Shown piece after piece: positions 50,011 through 63,115 of a DNA stretch of 64,000 bases. Positions within the stretch are counted from its first letter, which is position 1. Every line of letters begins with the position of its first letter. Below the pieces are notes generated by a model, which was not told where the DNA came from, did not search any database, and was given only the letters and a program-made list of their open reading frames with translations. This stretch comes from Anarhynchus alexandrinus (taxonomy: Eukaryota; Chordata; Aves; Charadriiformes; Charadriidae): assembly GCA_008711295.1 (NCBI GenBank), contig VUYV01000155.1, forward strand, positions 1,794,945 through 1,858,944, in the 5' to 3' direction. The position numbers and the translations under genes are program-made.

Positions 50011-53000
50011 TTTGTCACCACTGAAGCAGTGACTCTTGACTTTTTCCATGAAAAGGATAATTAGGTCCTGTCTCTGTGTATGGATACTCCCGTGCTCTTG
50101 GTTGCTTTTCTTGTAGTTTTCTGCCCTGTGGAGTGTAAATTTCACTGTTTTCAGATCAATCTGTATAAACAAATGCAAGCCACAGCTAAACATTTATATT
50201 TATTTTGCCATATTATATCCAATGCTACTGAATTTAAGCCAAAAGCTTCTATGAGGACTGGTTTTATATGTGTCAGAGTGAAAGCTGCTCAGAGAATCAG
50301 AGTAGACATGACACAATAAACGCATTCAGGGCAAAAAGTGGTTGCAGAAATGATTTTAGGATTTTCTGGATCTCTTTTAGCGAAGCTAGGTTAGCGGTAA
50401 TAGAGATGTTTGTAGTAGCTTTCAGCATAGCTGAAATAATATGAGAAAGGAAGAAAGAAAGTACTCCCATGAGGTCTCCTGAGTGACTGTTTTGATGATT
50501 TACAAGTTAGTGCTCAAATGGTCTCCAGTGAGGGGGAGAGGGAGTTTGCTGTTTAACACCAACAATGGGAATACAGTTCCTTGTGAGCAGATGGAGAGCG
50601 TGGGGAATAGCAAAGGGGCTGGGCTCAGACATTTTTAGATATTTCTTTTTTTTTTCTCCCATCAGTAGAAATCTGGAAAAGTTTTCAGTGTGTTTTCATA
50701 ATTCATTCTTGTCTGTTTTAATTTTTTTTTCAATTTTTGCTTCTCACTGCGGTTTATAGGATGTATCAGCAGAGCTGTTATTAATATGTCAGCATATGTT
50801 ACAGGGCATAACTCACAATGATTCAGTGGGACCCGGATTTGAATGCTGCAAAAAGTGATGATCTAGTGAAAAAGGTCCCAGGTTGGGATTTGAGGACTGA
50901 CTGCACGTGTAATCCATATTTCAATGTCTACAGCAGTACAGGGACTTTTATAATCAATATTTCCTGTGTGCTTATGCATGTTAAAGATTATAAGGAACCC
51001 TAATGGGGTTTGTGAAAGTATTTAAGTTAGGCTTTTGCTAAGTGAGCCAGTTGCACGTTGTAAAAGGTTGGGAAAGGGATGTAGGATCTGGAGAGCTGCT
51101 CAGCGCCGCATGGTAACTCACGAGCCCGTTCGTGCTCCGGACCTGCCACAGCTGGGGAGGAAACCCATCTGCTTTAACCTTGTAGCACGGTGGCCAAACA
51201 GCCAGCTCCTACTGTTCAGCTGACCGGTGGTAGCTCCTTAAAATGTGGTGGCCCGAGTACTTATGGCTGTTTATTCATATAAGCAGAGCAAAGAAAGGCG
51301 TTAAAGTTTGGTGTAGCGTGAAACCAGAACCTGAACTTCAGAGCTTGTGCTGATCACCCACTAAAATGAAAAAGGAAAAGGGATATTGTGGAGGAGATAC
51401 TCAAACAGCTCTGGTGCTGGTGGGATCTGCAGGAAGGACCAGATGATTTCTTCATGAGCATCCAAGGGTTAAACCAGATTCTGATGGAAAATCATTATAA
51501 AAGCAGTAACTGTGGTTGGCTGCTCTCTGTTGCAAATATTCTGGGATTAGCTGTCAGTGATGGAGAGTCCTGCTCTTTAGCTTGGATCACGCCATGTTTG
51601 CTGGAGATTGCTAAATGCTCTGGTTTAATTAGGATTCTGCTAATGGTTGTTTTATACTTCTACTGATGGAGTGTTGCTTTGCGGGACAGTAATGTCCTGT
51701 GGGAAGCAGGTGATGACTGGGGGTGTGAAGCAGGCTGCTGTCATTGGTGGATGACTTTCAAAAAGGTGAAAATCAAACCCTTCTACTCTTCAATAGCTGC
51801 TCACATCGTTTGGACACGTTAAAAAAAAACCCTGATAATTTTTTCTGAAGGTGCAGATTCCTGTTCATTCAGCAGCTGGATCAAATACATCTTAGAGCCA
51901 TTTATGAAAGGTGCCCACCTAGAATCTGAATTTAAATGTGGCCATCACTTGATTTAGGCTAACGTGGTTTAGTTTGCATTTCTAAACCACACTTCAGTGG
52001 TTTACTATCACTGAATTTTCCAGATGATTTCTGCAACTTGCTATTTAACAGCTTTCTATGTTGGAAGCTCTTTGATCTTTTCACAGGTTTCAGCTCTTTT
52101 CATGCTTTGGATATGGAAGGGGAATACTGAGCATGTTATGCTTGAATTAGGTCATTCTCTTTTGCAGTTCCTTTACAAAAATACTTACAATCTGATAAAC
52201 TACTTATCCTAAGAATGCATTTTTGGTCTGTTTGCAATCAGTTGATGAGCCAGAAAGTCTCCAAGGAATTTAGGACATTCTCACCAATAAATTAATACAA
52301 CCCTGGACAGACAACAAAACCTTTTTTTTTTTTTTTGCTAAAATATAGAAAAAAATATTTTCCATTATTATTCATCATATAGTTTTAGAATGGCTTGTTG
52401 GAAAGCCATAAATATATATAGGTCAGCTCCGTACGGAGTGATGAGTTTTTCCTTTCCAAGGTATTGGCCATTCCTACACTTAAGGTTCATAAGGGTCTGA
52501 CTTTTACTTGCACAAGGAGTCCTTCACAAACACTGCTGTTGGGTTTTTTCTTAATGTGTACATTATTTATCTTTTTATAGTCTGATAGCTTGGTTGAATA
52601 TTGATTTCTTTAGGTAAATTAAGTAATTTTTGAGGAAAAAAACCCTTCCTTTAAGAAAACAGATGCTGTTTTGCAAAAAGTAGAATTTGCAGAATACCTT
52701 TTCAACAGGCATACAATTTAAAAATATCTACTTTGAAAACTCCACTGAGAAGAGAGATGAGGAGAGAACAGAAGACAAATGCCCATGTGAGCAACCGATA
52801 TTTTTGCTACTTTGAGTTAAATATGTATAGTTGTTCCCATTCTTGAATGTGCACTTGGCTCACATTCCTTCTCTCTGTAAGAATTCTCTAGTATGACTTT
52901 GCCTGACCCTGTGGTGTCCATACGACTAGTCCATGTATTACAACACATGTATATATATAATACATATAAATATGTATACACATTATATGAGCAAATGTAT

Positions 53001-55395
53001 ATTTGTTACAGTGTTTTGTTCTGTCCAGCTTATCCACAAGAAGGAGATAGGAGCAGATAGAATGCAAAGTTACTTTCCAGACAGGATGTACATGATAAAT
53101 AGTCAAGTCTAGCAAATTGTGATTAACCTTCAACTGGCTGCTTCTGGGTTTTTTTCCCTCCAGGCTGCTCCCTCCCAAGGCTACATGCTCTTTCTCTTTC
53201 TGTCTGTCACATAGCTTTCTATTAAATCCAGATGGAATAAGGAAGCTCTTGCCTAAATGAGTCAGCAGCACCCAGTGAGTTCAACAAATGCTGAAAGAAA
53301 TCGTATGTATATGATGCTTGTGTCTTAAAATTTCCTTCAATGTTCGTGCTTGTGGCAGCGGTGGCAGCAGGACACACAGCAGAGAACAGTGGCTAGGTTA
53401 GGGACTGGTTTGTTCTCCAAAACCGTCTTGACCAGAGCTAGATGATCCTTGAATAAAATTCCAGCTACTCTGCCTTAGTAGCAAGGAACATTGAATTGTG
53501 GAGGTGAACTAAGAAGAACAGGAAAAAGAAGTTTTCAAGAGACCTACTGTAGACAGGTCTGGGAGAAGAAAACGTTTTTAGTCCTAGACTAGCAGGTCTC
53601 TTACAGATTCCATGTTTGGGAGACTACTCAGTCTATTTTGGAACTCCAGCACGCATCTTTCTTTTCTTATTTAGTCGCCCTTCCTCTTTTGCCATAAAAG
53701 TCCCTCTCTTTTTGTATTCATGCCTTTCAAGCTGTAGATTGCTGTATTTCTTTAATTGTCATAGAGCCAAGGTCTTAAAAATCCAGTTCTATTTTTGTCA
53801 CTCACTATGTATCAGTCTCTCCAACTCTCTGATCATTTTTGCTGTTTTCTGGACCCTTTCCATTTTCTCCCTCGGTCTTTCTGATAGTTAGCCGGCTATA
53901 ACTGCATGTAAAATTCCTGGCAGGCACGCTTAGACTAAGGTCAGCTACAGATAGATTTTCACCTCCCTTCTTTTTGACATGATGTATTCATGAAAACAGC
54001 TCAAAACCGTTTTGTTTGTATTGCAAACAATGCATTTAGTTTTTTTGTATGGGCTCTCTCAGGCGTTACAGCTTTAAGATTAATCAGAATAAATGCTTGG
54101 CCTCCACTGCTTCTGTTTATGCCAGCTGAAGGTCTGCCCCTTTTATTTTCTGCAGGCTGCTTCAAATTATAGCTGAGATTTTGTTTATTTTTTTTTATGT
54201 GTGTGTGTTCCTATTCCTTCATTGATGCTATTTATCACTTTTCCATGGCTTGCTTCTTTTCCTCTTTGACAAAGAATTCTATGTAAAGATCCCCATCCTC
54301 CAGTGAGAAACCTGTTAGTCCTACAGCTGAAATAAGTCAGAGCTCCAGCTTTTCCAGCTGAACCTTTGGGAATAAGGGCAGAATCAGAGACTTGAACGTC
54401 AAAGTACTCGAGGACTGTATCCAGGCTATATATGGTAAAACAACCCAGGCGATACTCTGAGTTCTAGGCCACTCCTGAGACTTAGCCCCCTCTTGCCCTT
54501 TGAGGCAGTTTTCCCTCGACCTGAGCTCTTGTTCCTTAAAAATCCTGCTCACGCTGGGCCAGGCGATGCTCTGACGAGGCTCCTGGGGCCCTTCTAAGGA
54601 AGCACCCGGGAAGCATCTCTCTCATCTGCAAAGTGTAAGGGCAATGAAGGTGCATGTATATATCTACACTTTGTTTTGGTGGCTATCTAAAACATATGCT
54701 GGGCTCTCTGAACCATTGAATGTCAAGTTTATTAGATAATATTGACATATTATACTGAGAGGGTGGCAAGCCTGAGGCATTTCTTGGATTATGACTCATT
54801 CTGTTTTCCATTTCAGCAGCTCCAGGTTTATTTTGGTGCCTTAACCAAGTATTTTAGACTTGTTTAACTCTTTTCATTGTAGGCTTTCTAGTTTACTTCA
54901 AATTTGTCAATAAAAGAGAAGCAAAAGACAGGAGAACAGGGCTTTTGAGGACCTTCTGACACGAATACAAAAGTCCCAGTATGATCATCTGAACACTGAG
55001 AGCTGGTAGACCAGGGCTTTGTTTTTCTCTATATATAACTTCTGGCAAGACATCTGTGCTTTTTGTGCTATATTGTCTTTATTTGTGTGACTCATTCCTA
55101 TTTCATTGTGTGGGAATAAAATGATGCTGTTTTGTCAAGCTCATGTTTATTAATCCTGTGAAGCGTATCAGGGAACGCATTTGCCTTTATACGTGCCCAG
55201 TGTGTCATTTGCAAACCTGTTAGTGTGTGCTGCACAATACTGTATACATAACTTCCAGCTGTCTCATGAAAACTCAAAACATTCTGTCAAACTCTCCTTT
55301 TCTCTTGATTTGTTTTTTTATTTTTTATAGTCCACATCCTGGTGACATTGTATGAGTACCCAAATTCTCAAAAACAATATATTAAATCTTTTTAG
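50011..55395. other. Intergenic DNA, no gene recognised
   Basis: Only short frames without domain signatures. It contains a T-run at about 52321-52336, a TA-rich stretch at 52940-53000 and a 9-bp perfect stem with 9-base loop at 51964-51990. Confidence 0.55.
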
Positions 55396-56151
55396 TCACC
55401 TAATTTGCCTCATTAGCATAGCTTTTGCTTCTTGAACTGATTTGTAATACGGAAAAGTAGTGTTTGGCATGCTTGGTAGGGAAAGCTCTGAGGAATGTGG
55501 AAGCTGTTTTAAATAGACTCTGCCTGTTGTGTGTGATAAGATGGATGCAACCTGCATCTTCACAGTGAGTTTGAGAATACAGTAAGGACTCAGCTCTGGG
55601 ATCACCACAAAGTCTGACAAAAGAGCAACATAACAGGTTGGTTCCTGGTTCTTCTCTTGCTCCAGTGGAGATATATTTTGCTCAGTCCTTGATTTGCAGT
55701 AGATCAGGTTGATGGTATGTGTAGGGTCAAAAAGCCACCACTCCTTTCCCAGCTCGCTGCCTGCCCATCCCATTGTTAGGAAGGAGATGACTGGTTTCCC
55801 TGCTGTGTTGTTGCCGGTGATGATCTTTCTTAATGCTGGGAGGAAAGCTGAGGAGCAAAGGGACACAGAAGCGTCCATTGCTACCCACAATGAGTGCATA
55901 AGAAGAAGCATAAACCTGCCCAGAACTATTAGAAATGGCAGCACAACATTTAGCGCCAGGCATTTGGCGGATTGAGCAGGGTGTATTTTACACAAAATGC
56001 TTAGTTTGCCTGGGAAGACCTCCTGCAAGAGGCTGGCCGGGGGGGATATTGGAAAAACAAGGGAGAATGCAGCTTCAACAGAAGGGCTGTGCAGTCTAAC
56101 TGCGCCTCTAATAGGTGTCAGAAGAAAAAAAGGCTCACCTTTGCCTGTCAT
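55396..56151 (-). CDS. Unrecognised 251-codon open reading frame (possible orphan or chance)
   Basis: This is the longest uninterrupted frame in readable, non-GC-island DNA of the window. I do not recognise the product. It starts MTGKGEPFF, has one strongly hydrophobic stretch around residues 65-92 (LALNVVLPFLIVLGRFMLLL within it) that could span a membrane, and a more polar second half with no catalytic motif, zinc-binding pattern or repeat. It is on the CAV2/CAV1 strand, about 10.7 kb upstream of CAV2 exon 2. No CpG island, splice-bounded neighbour or obvious poly(A) arrangement supports a gene. Local composition is ordinary rather than stop-poor, which makes the length mildly surprising. 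It may be chance, an exon of a lineage-specific transcript or an old retrocopy. Low confidence as a real protein. Confidence 0.15.
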   Translation of the reverse strand: MTGKGEPFFLLTPIRGAVRLHSPSVEAAFSLVFPISPPASLLQEVFPGKLSILCKIHPAQSAKCLALNVVLPFLIVLGRFMLLLMHSLWVAMDASVSLCSSAFLPALRKIITGNNTAGKPVISFLTMGWAGSELGKEWWLFDPTHTINLIYCKSRTEQNISPLEQEKNQEPTCYVALLSDFVVIPELSPYCILKLTVKMQVASILSHTTGRVYLKQLPHSSELSLPSMPNTTFPYYKSVQEAKAMLMRQIR

Positions 56152-59100
56152 ATGGAGAATATAGATTATTCTGGTATTTTTAAAGATAGCGTTTTAAGAC
56201 AGGCCTGTGAGAAAATGTCTTTTCTTTCTGCTTTGTTCCATTCAGAGACATTATTTCCAGATCACTGTGACATGAAAGAGCGTGTATTTACAGAGTATTA
56301 CAGGGTGTCTCTGACAGAACATAGCTGAAGGCAATATAATCTGGACAAAGATGCCTCACAAATTCCACCCTATCTCATGACCCATCCAGCAAAGGTGGTT
56401 TTGTTCAGGCACTTGTTCAAAACCCAACTATCATCACGTAGGCAAGAAATACTAACAATAGACAATGTGAGCATTTACCCAGAGCTCACCAAGGAGTGGG
56501 CGGAGAGCAAAAATCGAAAGAAAATTCAGGAACAGAGCTGAGGCCTGACATGATTAGCTGAAGCATGTTTTTGCAATTAGTGTGTTCTCAGCAGCCCAAA
56601 TCTTTTGCTGCTTGCTAAGTGCTCTGTACAAGTCAGCTGGGCAGCGGGGAAAGCTGGCCAAACGTTCCTACGTTTTCAGAGAAGTGCCACATGCCTCCGC
56701 TGCGTGCAATGTTTGAAGATGCTGCACAGTTATTTTTCCTGTGACATCTGCGAGCTATGACTAACAAATCAAGAATCAGAAGAATACGGTACTGGCTATG
56801 CCATCCTCCCCACCGATAAACTTGCTGTCTCCTATCTGCCCTGGCAGCGTGTGTGCTCTGGGCACCCACGTCCTGACGGCCGCAAGAAAGCAGACGCCGT
56901 GGCAAAAGCAAGTGAGCAGCACAGCTCAAGCTGAAGTGGTAGAGAAGGGCAAAAAATGAGAGGCAGGGAAGGCAAAAAGCCTGGTGTCAAAGCAGTATTG
57001 TCTTTTCCCTTTGGCCGTGATACAAATCTCCACTAATGACCTGTATGGCAGGAATTTATAGAACACAATCTGGATGGAGAGGAATTTTGCCTCTCGTGTG
57101 CTCTGAGTTTAGTGGCTTTTATACACAGTGTCCAAAAGAAGCTGAGTGCTGCCCAGGTTTTATGTTTCCCAGGTACAAAAGTTACAGGAACAACGAATCT
57201 TATCTGTGTTTTTATCTCAGCATGCCTGGCAGAGAGAAGGGGGCTTGGCCTTTGGAGTCCGCGCACGGCTCGGCCAAATACTTCATGTCAACTCAAGTTC
57301 AGGGAAAGCAAAGAGAGATTCAGCACAAAGAAATTGTTTACATTCTGGGGCTGCCCTTTTGCAGGTGGAAATCAGGGTGGCTCTGTCTTTTGAAAGCCTG
57401 AGGAATGCAGAGGTTGAAGGGCTGAGAGCAGTTACCTCTATTCTTTGCTATGTGAGACGGACTTATCTTATTTGGTCTGATTTATCCATGAGGAGGATTT
57501 GGAAGATACCGAAGTAGAAATCCACGTGGTAAGGACTCCCATATTATAAAGAACAAATTTGTGGTTTATTAGTTGTATAATGCAGTAATTGAGGTTAACT
57601 ACAGAAACAATATGTGTTGCTCTGTTAAAGGTCAAAGAGTTTGACAGTGAAAATAAGCTGTTAAAATAATTGTTTAAAGTTTATTGTATTCACACTGACT
57701 TTCAAAGCAGGGTGTCAGCACATCAGTTAGCATCACTGAAAACCTGTTCCTGCAAAGCACCTCTCTGCAATTTGGATTGAGGACAGCCGGGGACACGCGT
57801 AGGGAAACTAAAGCAGAAACTGGGGCCAGGTTGTTTGTTGGGCACAAGGCAGCAGTGAGGTGCGGTGTTACAAGAGAAACACCGATCCCTGAATTATGGT
57901 TTTGGACAGTTAGAGAAAGGAGAAATAACATTTTTGCATTAAAATGTGCTTAAGTGTGCCCACCTATGTTAATAGTCTAGCAGATGAACTTTGGAATTAG
58001 CGGTCTGTTGAAGTCCAGTTCCCTTGCTACTAACTGTTCTCACCGCTAAGGGATACTGGTGGTTTTTGAAGAGCTCTGGGAGCAGGTCAGGTTTGATAAC
58101 AACTATGCTAACATCTGTCCGGGTGGTTGGCTAAGCATTTTAATTCCATTCACCAGATCAGAATTAAAGATTGAGGACTCAGTCCATTCATTCAGGAAAA
58201 GGCAGCCTCAAAGTCTCCCAACTCCACCTACCAGCACAAGTTTGAAAACATAACAGAAGCTCTTTTATGCCTCTAGCAACGCACCACGTTGCTTTTATGA
58301 CAGGCAGGTAATTGTTTTGGGTACGCCAAAAGATCAAGTTTAACAATTTATGACCAGATAAGAGAGGCGTAAATATTATTTGATGGGAGCTGGGCAAGTG
58401 CCAACCTGCAGCATGGTTCCTAATCGGAATTAACTCCGGGGACTTAACAGAAAGGTTCAGCCACTGCCAGGAGAACAAAGAGTGGCAGCCTCGGGGGTGG
58501 CTGTTGTGGTTCCCGGTTCCTCTGCACTCATTTAAAGGGAATCCTTATTTTTAACTGTGGGGTTACAGTTTCATTTTGTGGCATGTAAAAATGTTTGTAA
58601 TGTTTTTCATGTGGTTGTGTGACACCATCCACATCTAAAGTTTGGTTTACGTGAGGTTTGATAGACTGCTGTGTTCATGGGCTTCTGGGGTGTTGGTTCG
58701 GTGTTAACGCTGAGTGCTTTCATTTGGCTGAGCCATTTTTGCTGAAAAAATGGCAACTTATATACTTTTGATAAAACTAGGTCTTTTCTAAATTTTCATC
58801 CATGTGGGAACAGTTAGATTATTTGTATTGCGTGTGCCAATAAAAACCACAATATCCTACTTTTTCTCCCCATGTTGGCTGGTTAGGACACTTCCCTGTG
58901 ATTTGCAGGCTTTCATTTCCAGCCTCCTGAGGCTGAAAAAGCCGAGAACACAGAACCCAAAGCTTATTTATGGAGCGGTTCTGCTAACCGCAATGATATT
59001 GTGCAAAGGTAGACAGCACCACAGGCTGTTCTGCTCTCGAAGCTATTAATATATGCTGACTGCAAGGATATCTACTTTGCAAATTGCGGCTATTTTAGCT

Positions 59101-61046
59101 GGAGATGTATCAGTTCCACTCAACCAGAGAAGAGTAATTCTTTGGGGGAAGAATAAATGAATAGGAGAAGCTAGATGTCAAAAGTAGTCTAAGAACATAA
59201 TGCATTATTTCCACTTGCAGGAAGAGCTTAAGGTACCTCTAGCTTAAAAATTTAACAGGGGGATTCACGGAGGCTGTGAATTTTTCTTGCTGCTAAACAA
59301 CAAGGGAGACAAACTGTGCTCGGCTCCTTTTGGAACCACCTTCAGAAAAAAAAAATCATTTAAAAAAATGAAGCAAACCAAATATGTGTCCAAAACGCTG
59401 CAGCAGAGTCTTCAGTACTATGACCTGTACATCCTGGTGCCCAGAGTTCTTTTCTGGCTGAATTTCTTAATGTCTTGGTTTACAGCCTTTTGTCGTCAGG
59501 CAAGGAAACAGAAAAAGCTTATTGCTCCTGATTCTTTGTTAGAAGAAAGAAAATGTAATTGTCTTTACGAGTGCTTTCTCTCTGTTTCATTGAAGAACAT
59601 TAATCTAGAACCTGTATGAAGTGTCTCAGAGTGAAAAAGTAAATTGTACGCATTTAATTTTGCTTTCCAGATATATGGAGTGTGCTTTAGGACAGCTTTT
59701 GACAGTCTTACGGACAGTCTAACTGTCCTACAGTGAGACATTCTGACTGACTGACCTTTTTTTCTTATAAGTAGCCAAGCCAGAAAATCATCACTGGAAA
59801 TAAAAACGGATCTCTATAGGTATGAAGCATGCCAAATACTACTGCCTAGTTTGATTCTGTATTTCTGTTTACATTATCACTAAAATGCCACTGTTCTTTC
59901 AAATTACCTTGTGTCCTGCAGGATAAGATAGTAACATACTTCCTTTTGGCTTTCAAGCTGTAATTAAGTTGGGCTTAGTTTACCATTTTAATGAGGAGAA
60001 CTCCCTACACAATTCTCTGTATCACACATAAACACAGATTCCTGTTTATTCACACTGAGATCTGTTAGTGCTGTGTTATACTAACATCTGCATCTTGAAA
60101 TAAAATGCACCCATTTTTAAAAATTCGTGAATGAATAGCATATGTAGTCAGGTTTATAGAATATTAAGTTGATGAAATGTTCAAGTGTAAACAATCAGGC
60201 AAAGCCACCTGACCTTATTTAATTAACGTTCAGAAAAAAAATGCGAATATGTGGGGAGAAATATTCCTGTATGCTTTGACACATTTCTTTGTTCTTCTAC
60301 CCATCAAGATACAATCCCTACACAATAGAAGACAGGGGGTTGTTTAATGTCTGGGTAACTGAGAATAGAATACGGGCTATACTGCCTGTTTATGTGTCTT
60401 ATATCTCGGATCTGTCAGGAATGTGCTGCAGCCCCCCCTCCAGCTGGCTTAGCCGGGCTGCTTTCCCATGGGACCCAGGTGGTGATGGGGAGGGAGATAG
60501 GGCAGCCCCAGCACCCTCCCGAGCATGGACCGGGCCTGTGGGTCCTGCAGCTTAGAAACCCTTCCAGCTCCCATGGGTGAGACATAACCCTCATGACAGG
60601 ACTTTATGTGGGAGGCAGTGCTGGTGCAGACAGTGAAAATGTTTCCTTCCTGCATAGGCTGCAACGCTGCGGTGACTTGAATGGCAGTTCTTGTGTTGAA
60701 GTGAACACAGGGACTACTCCCCGTCTATTATTTCGATGTAATAAAGTGATGTGAGAAGTCAGAAGAAAAAGTACGTGGCTTCATGAAATGTTCTATGATG
60801 GAACTATCTGGATTTACTGTAAGAGACACGGCCATCCTTAAGAGGTGCTATCTATTCTAAAGAACCTGCTTTTACCAAGCAAAGTTTTTATTGAGAGACA
60901 ACGGAATAATGGGGAAGCATTTTCAAGTGGTGGTAAATTCTCAGTGAATGCATGTAGCCACATCTGAGAATATTTGTATTGAGATTACAACATTAAAGTA
61001 AAATACTGAACTGGTGAACACCAGAGTGTGAACAGCGGCTTAAAAG
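56152..61046. other. Intergenic DNA, no gene recognised
   Basis: Several overlapping frames around 57036-57517 and one at 59287-59619 show no family signature. A short inverted repeat (ggacagt-cta-actgtcc) lies at 59712-59728. Confidence 0.5.
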
Positions 61047-62141
61047 TCATAGAATCATAGAATGATTAGAGTTGGAAGACACCTTGAAGATCATCTGGTT
61101 CCAACCCCCCTGCCGAAGGCAGGAACACCTCCCACTAGACCAGGGTGCTCAAAGCCCCATCCAGTCTGGCCTTGAACACTTGGATGGGGCATCCACAGCT
61201 TCTCTGGGCAACCTGTGCCAGTGTCTCACCACCCTCACAGTAAAGAACTTCTTCCTAATATCTAATCTCAATCTACCCTCTTTCAGTTTAAAACTGTTAC
61301 CCGTCCTATCACTACACTCATTGATAAAGAGTCCCTCCCCATCTTTCCTGTGGGCCCCCTTTAGGTAGTGGAAGGCTGCTATAAGGTCTCCCCGGAGCCT
61401 TCTCTTCTCCAAGCTGAACAACTTCAACTCTCCCAGCCTATCCTCATAGGAGTGGTGCTACAGCCCTCTGATCATCTTTGTGGCCCTCCTCTGCACTCAA
61501 TCCAACAGGTCCATGTCCTTCTTATGTTGGGGGCTCCAGAACTGGACACAGTACTCCAGGTGGGGTCTCACCAGAGCAGAGCAGAGGGGCAGAATCACCT
61601 CCCTCGACCTGCTGGCCATGCTTCCTTTGATGTAGCCCAGGATGTGGTTGGCCTTCTGGGCTGCAAGTGCACGTTGCCGGGTCATGCTGAGTTTCTCACC
61701 AACCAACACCCCTTCTAAGTCCCTCTCCTCAGGCCTGCTGTCGATCCATTCTCTGCCCAGCTTGGGATTGCTGTGACCCAGGTGCAGGACCTTGCATTTG
61801 GCCTGGTTGAACTTCATGAGGATGGCATCGGCCCACCTCTCAAGCTTGTCCAGGTCCCTCTGGATGGCATTCATAGCCCTCAGTGTGTTGACTGCACCAC
61901 ACAGCTTGGTGTTGTCAGCATACTTGCTGAGGGTGTACTCAATCCCACTGTCCATGTTGCCAACAAGGATGTTAAACAGCACTGGTCCCAGAACTAACCC
62001 CTGAGGAACGCCACTCGTCACTGGTCACCATTGACCACAACTCTTTGAGTGGGACCATCCAGCCAGTTCCTTATCCACCAAGTGGTCCATCAGTCAAATC
62101 TGTGTCTCTCTAATTTAGAGACAAGGATGTCATGTGGGACA
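61047..62141 (-). mobile_element. CR1 LINE, longest copy, with reverse-transcriptase remnants
   Basis: About 1.1 kb reading leftward on the minus strand, with its 3' tail at 61047 (tcatagaatcatagaatg). In sense order it contains remnants of the CR1 reverse transcriptase: a VPHDILVSKLERHRFD-like segment, IRNWLDG-like, TSGVPQGLVLGPVLFNI (from about 62021), the catalytic box as YADNTKL, then PQHKKDMDLLD and [17 protein letters not shown] (61149-61427 frame) before the 3' UTR. The canonical box is YADD, so the second catalytic Asp is replaced by Asn. There are frameshifts and at least one in-frame stop, so the element is dead. It is 5'-truncated within the reverse-transcriptase domain. Confidence 0.95.
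61497..62021 (-). pseudogene. CR1 reverse-transcriptase fragment (broken)
   Basis: A 174-codon open segment of the CR1 ORF2 reverse transcriptase, from TSGVPQGLVLG through YADNTKLCGAVNTL to the PQHKKDMDLLD region. An RNA-directed DNA polymerase would need the fingers domain and the N-terminal endonuclease, both absent. The upstream sense sequence continues the protein in another frame with a stop, and the downstream part continues at 61427-61149 in a third frame. The Asp-to-Asn change in the catalytic box also makes it inactive. Confidence 0.85.
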
Positions 62142-63115
62142 TGACATTAAATGATCTTAGAGTGAGAAAATGAAAGATAAGTTGCATTTACAAAAGAAAG
62201 CAGAAAGCTTTCTCCAAATGCTTTTATTGTAGAGTCTGTCTCCATGAAACAACTTTTGGAGCTGCTGGAGAGCTATGACATGTAAACCCCTCCAGACTCA
62301 GCATTCTGTATAACCATATGTTTAACTTAACATTTTGCCTAGAACATTTTCACTGACTGAATGACAGCAATATTTTAGCATCTGTGATGTTAATTTGTAT
62401 CTATGGAGATGTTTTTAATAGTTTGATAGGAAAGAGCTTTAGGGTTGTACAATATGAGATGGCTGTGTAACTTTCTCAGAGTTCTGTAAAAATAGTAAAT
62501 TTACATTCTTCATGAAACTGGGGCATTCCTTGAGCAGACATTGCCTTGCTTCATCGTAAATCAGCTCCAGTACCTTTGGTACACATGAATTTACCAAGAG
62601 CATGTCTCTGAAAGGTCAACAGATTGCTCAGTCTAGTCAGTCTAGTCAAAACATCTTTCGTTTATTTAGATTGCACAAACTTCAGTCTTGAGAAAGGTCC
62701 CCTTGAGTGATTCCCTTTTTATAAAAAATACTGTGTTGATTTGCCAGTGAATTTTCAGTATGTTTCTGCTTCTTGAAACATGTTGCTAAGGCATGCTGTC
62801 TTGTTTTCTATTCACCATGCAGGCAACACTTCACCATGTCCTAGGAAAATCACTTTGAGGAACATGGGCTGCTGACTAATCCAGCACTGATGAGCTGTTG
62901 TCCACGGCCACCTATCGCAGAAACGTGTCCGTCAAGAAGGTGGGAGGCAACACCGCTTTCTTTAGGTTTTCTTCACTGATTGAGACAAATGTTTCATTTT
63001 TAGCAATGCCGTGCTTTGTGACAAAGAAATCCCGGGTCCCACTGCAGTCAGCAGCAAACACATTTGGCAGTTCAGTGCTGACACTGTAATCGTTATTTCC
63101 CAATGGCCTCTTGCA
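62142..63115. other. Intergenic DNA, no gene recognised
   Basis: No exon or repeat tail seen. A small direct repeat (agtctagtc twice) lies at 62630-62648. Confidence 0.5.

Noticed and set aside
57036..57517. Three overlapping frames of 93-123 codons in all plus-strand phases
   Set aside because: Simultaneous openness of all phases points to composition, not coding. No motif recognised.
59287..59619. 110-codon frame with basic and hydrophobic segments
   Set aside because: It starts in A-rich sequence, shows no known domain and has no supporting exon structure.
59712..59728. Inverted repeat ggacagt-cta-actgtcc as a hairpin gene
   Set aside because: A 7-bp stem is expected by chance many times in 64 kb and has no flanking structure.
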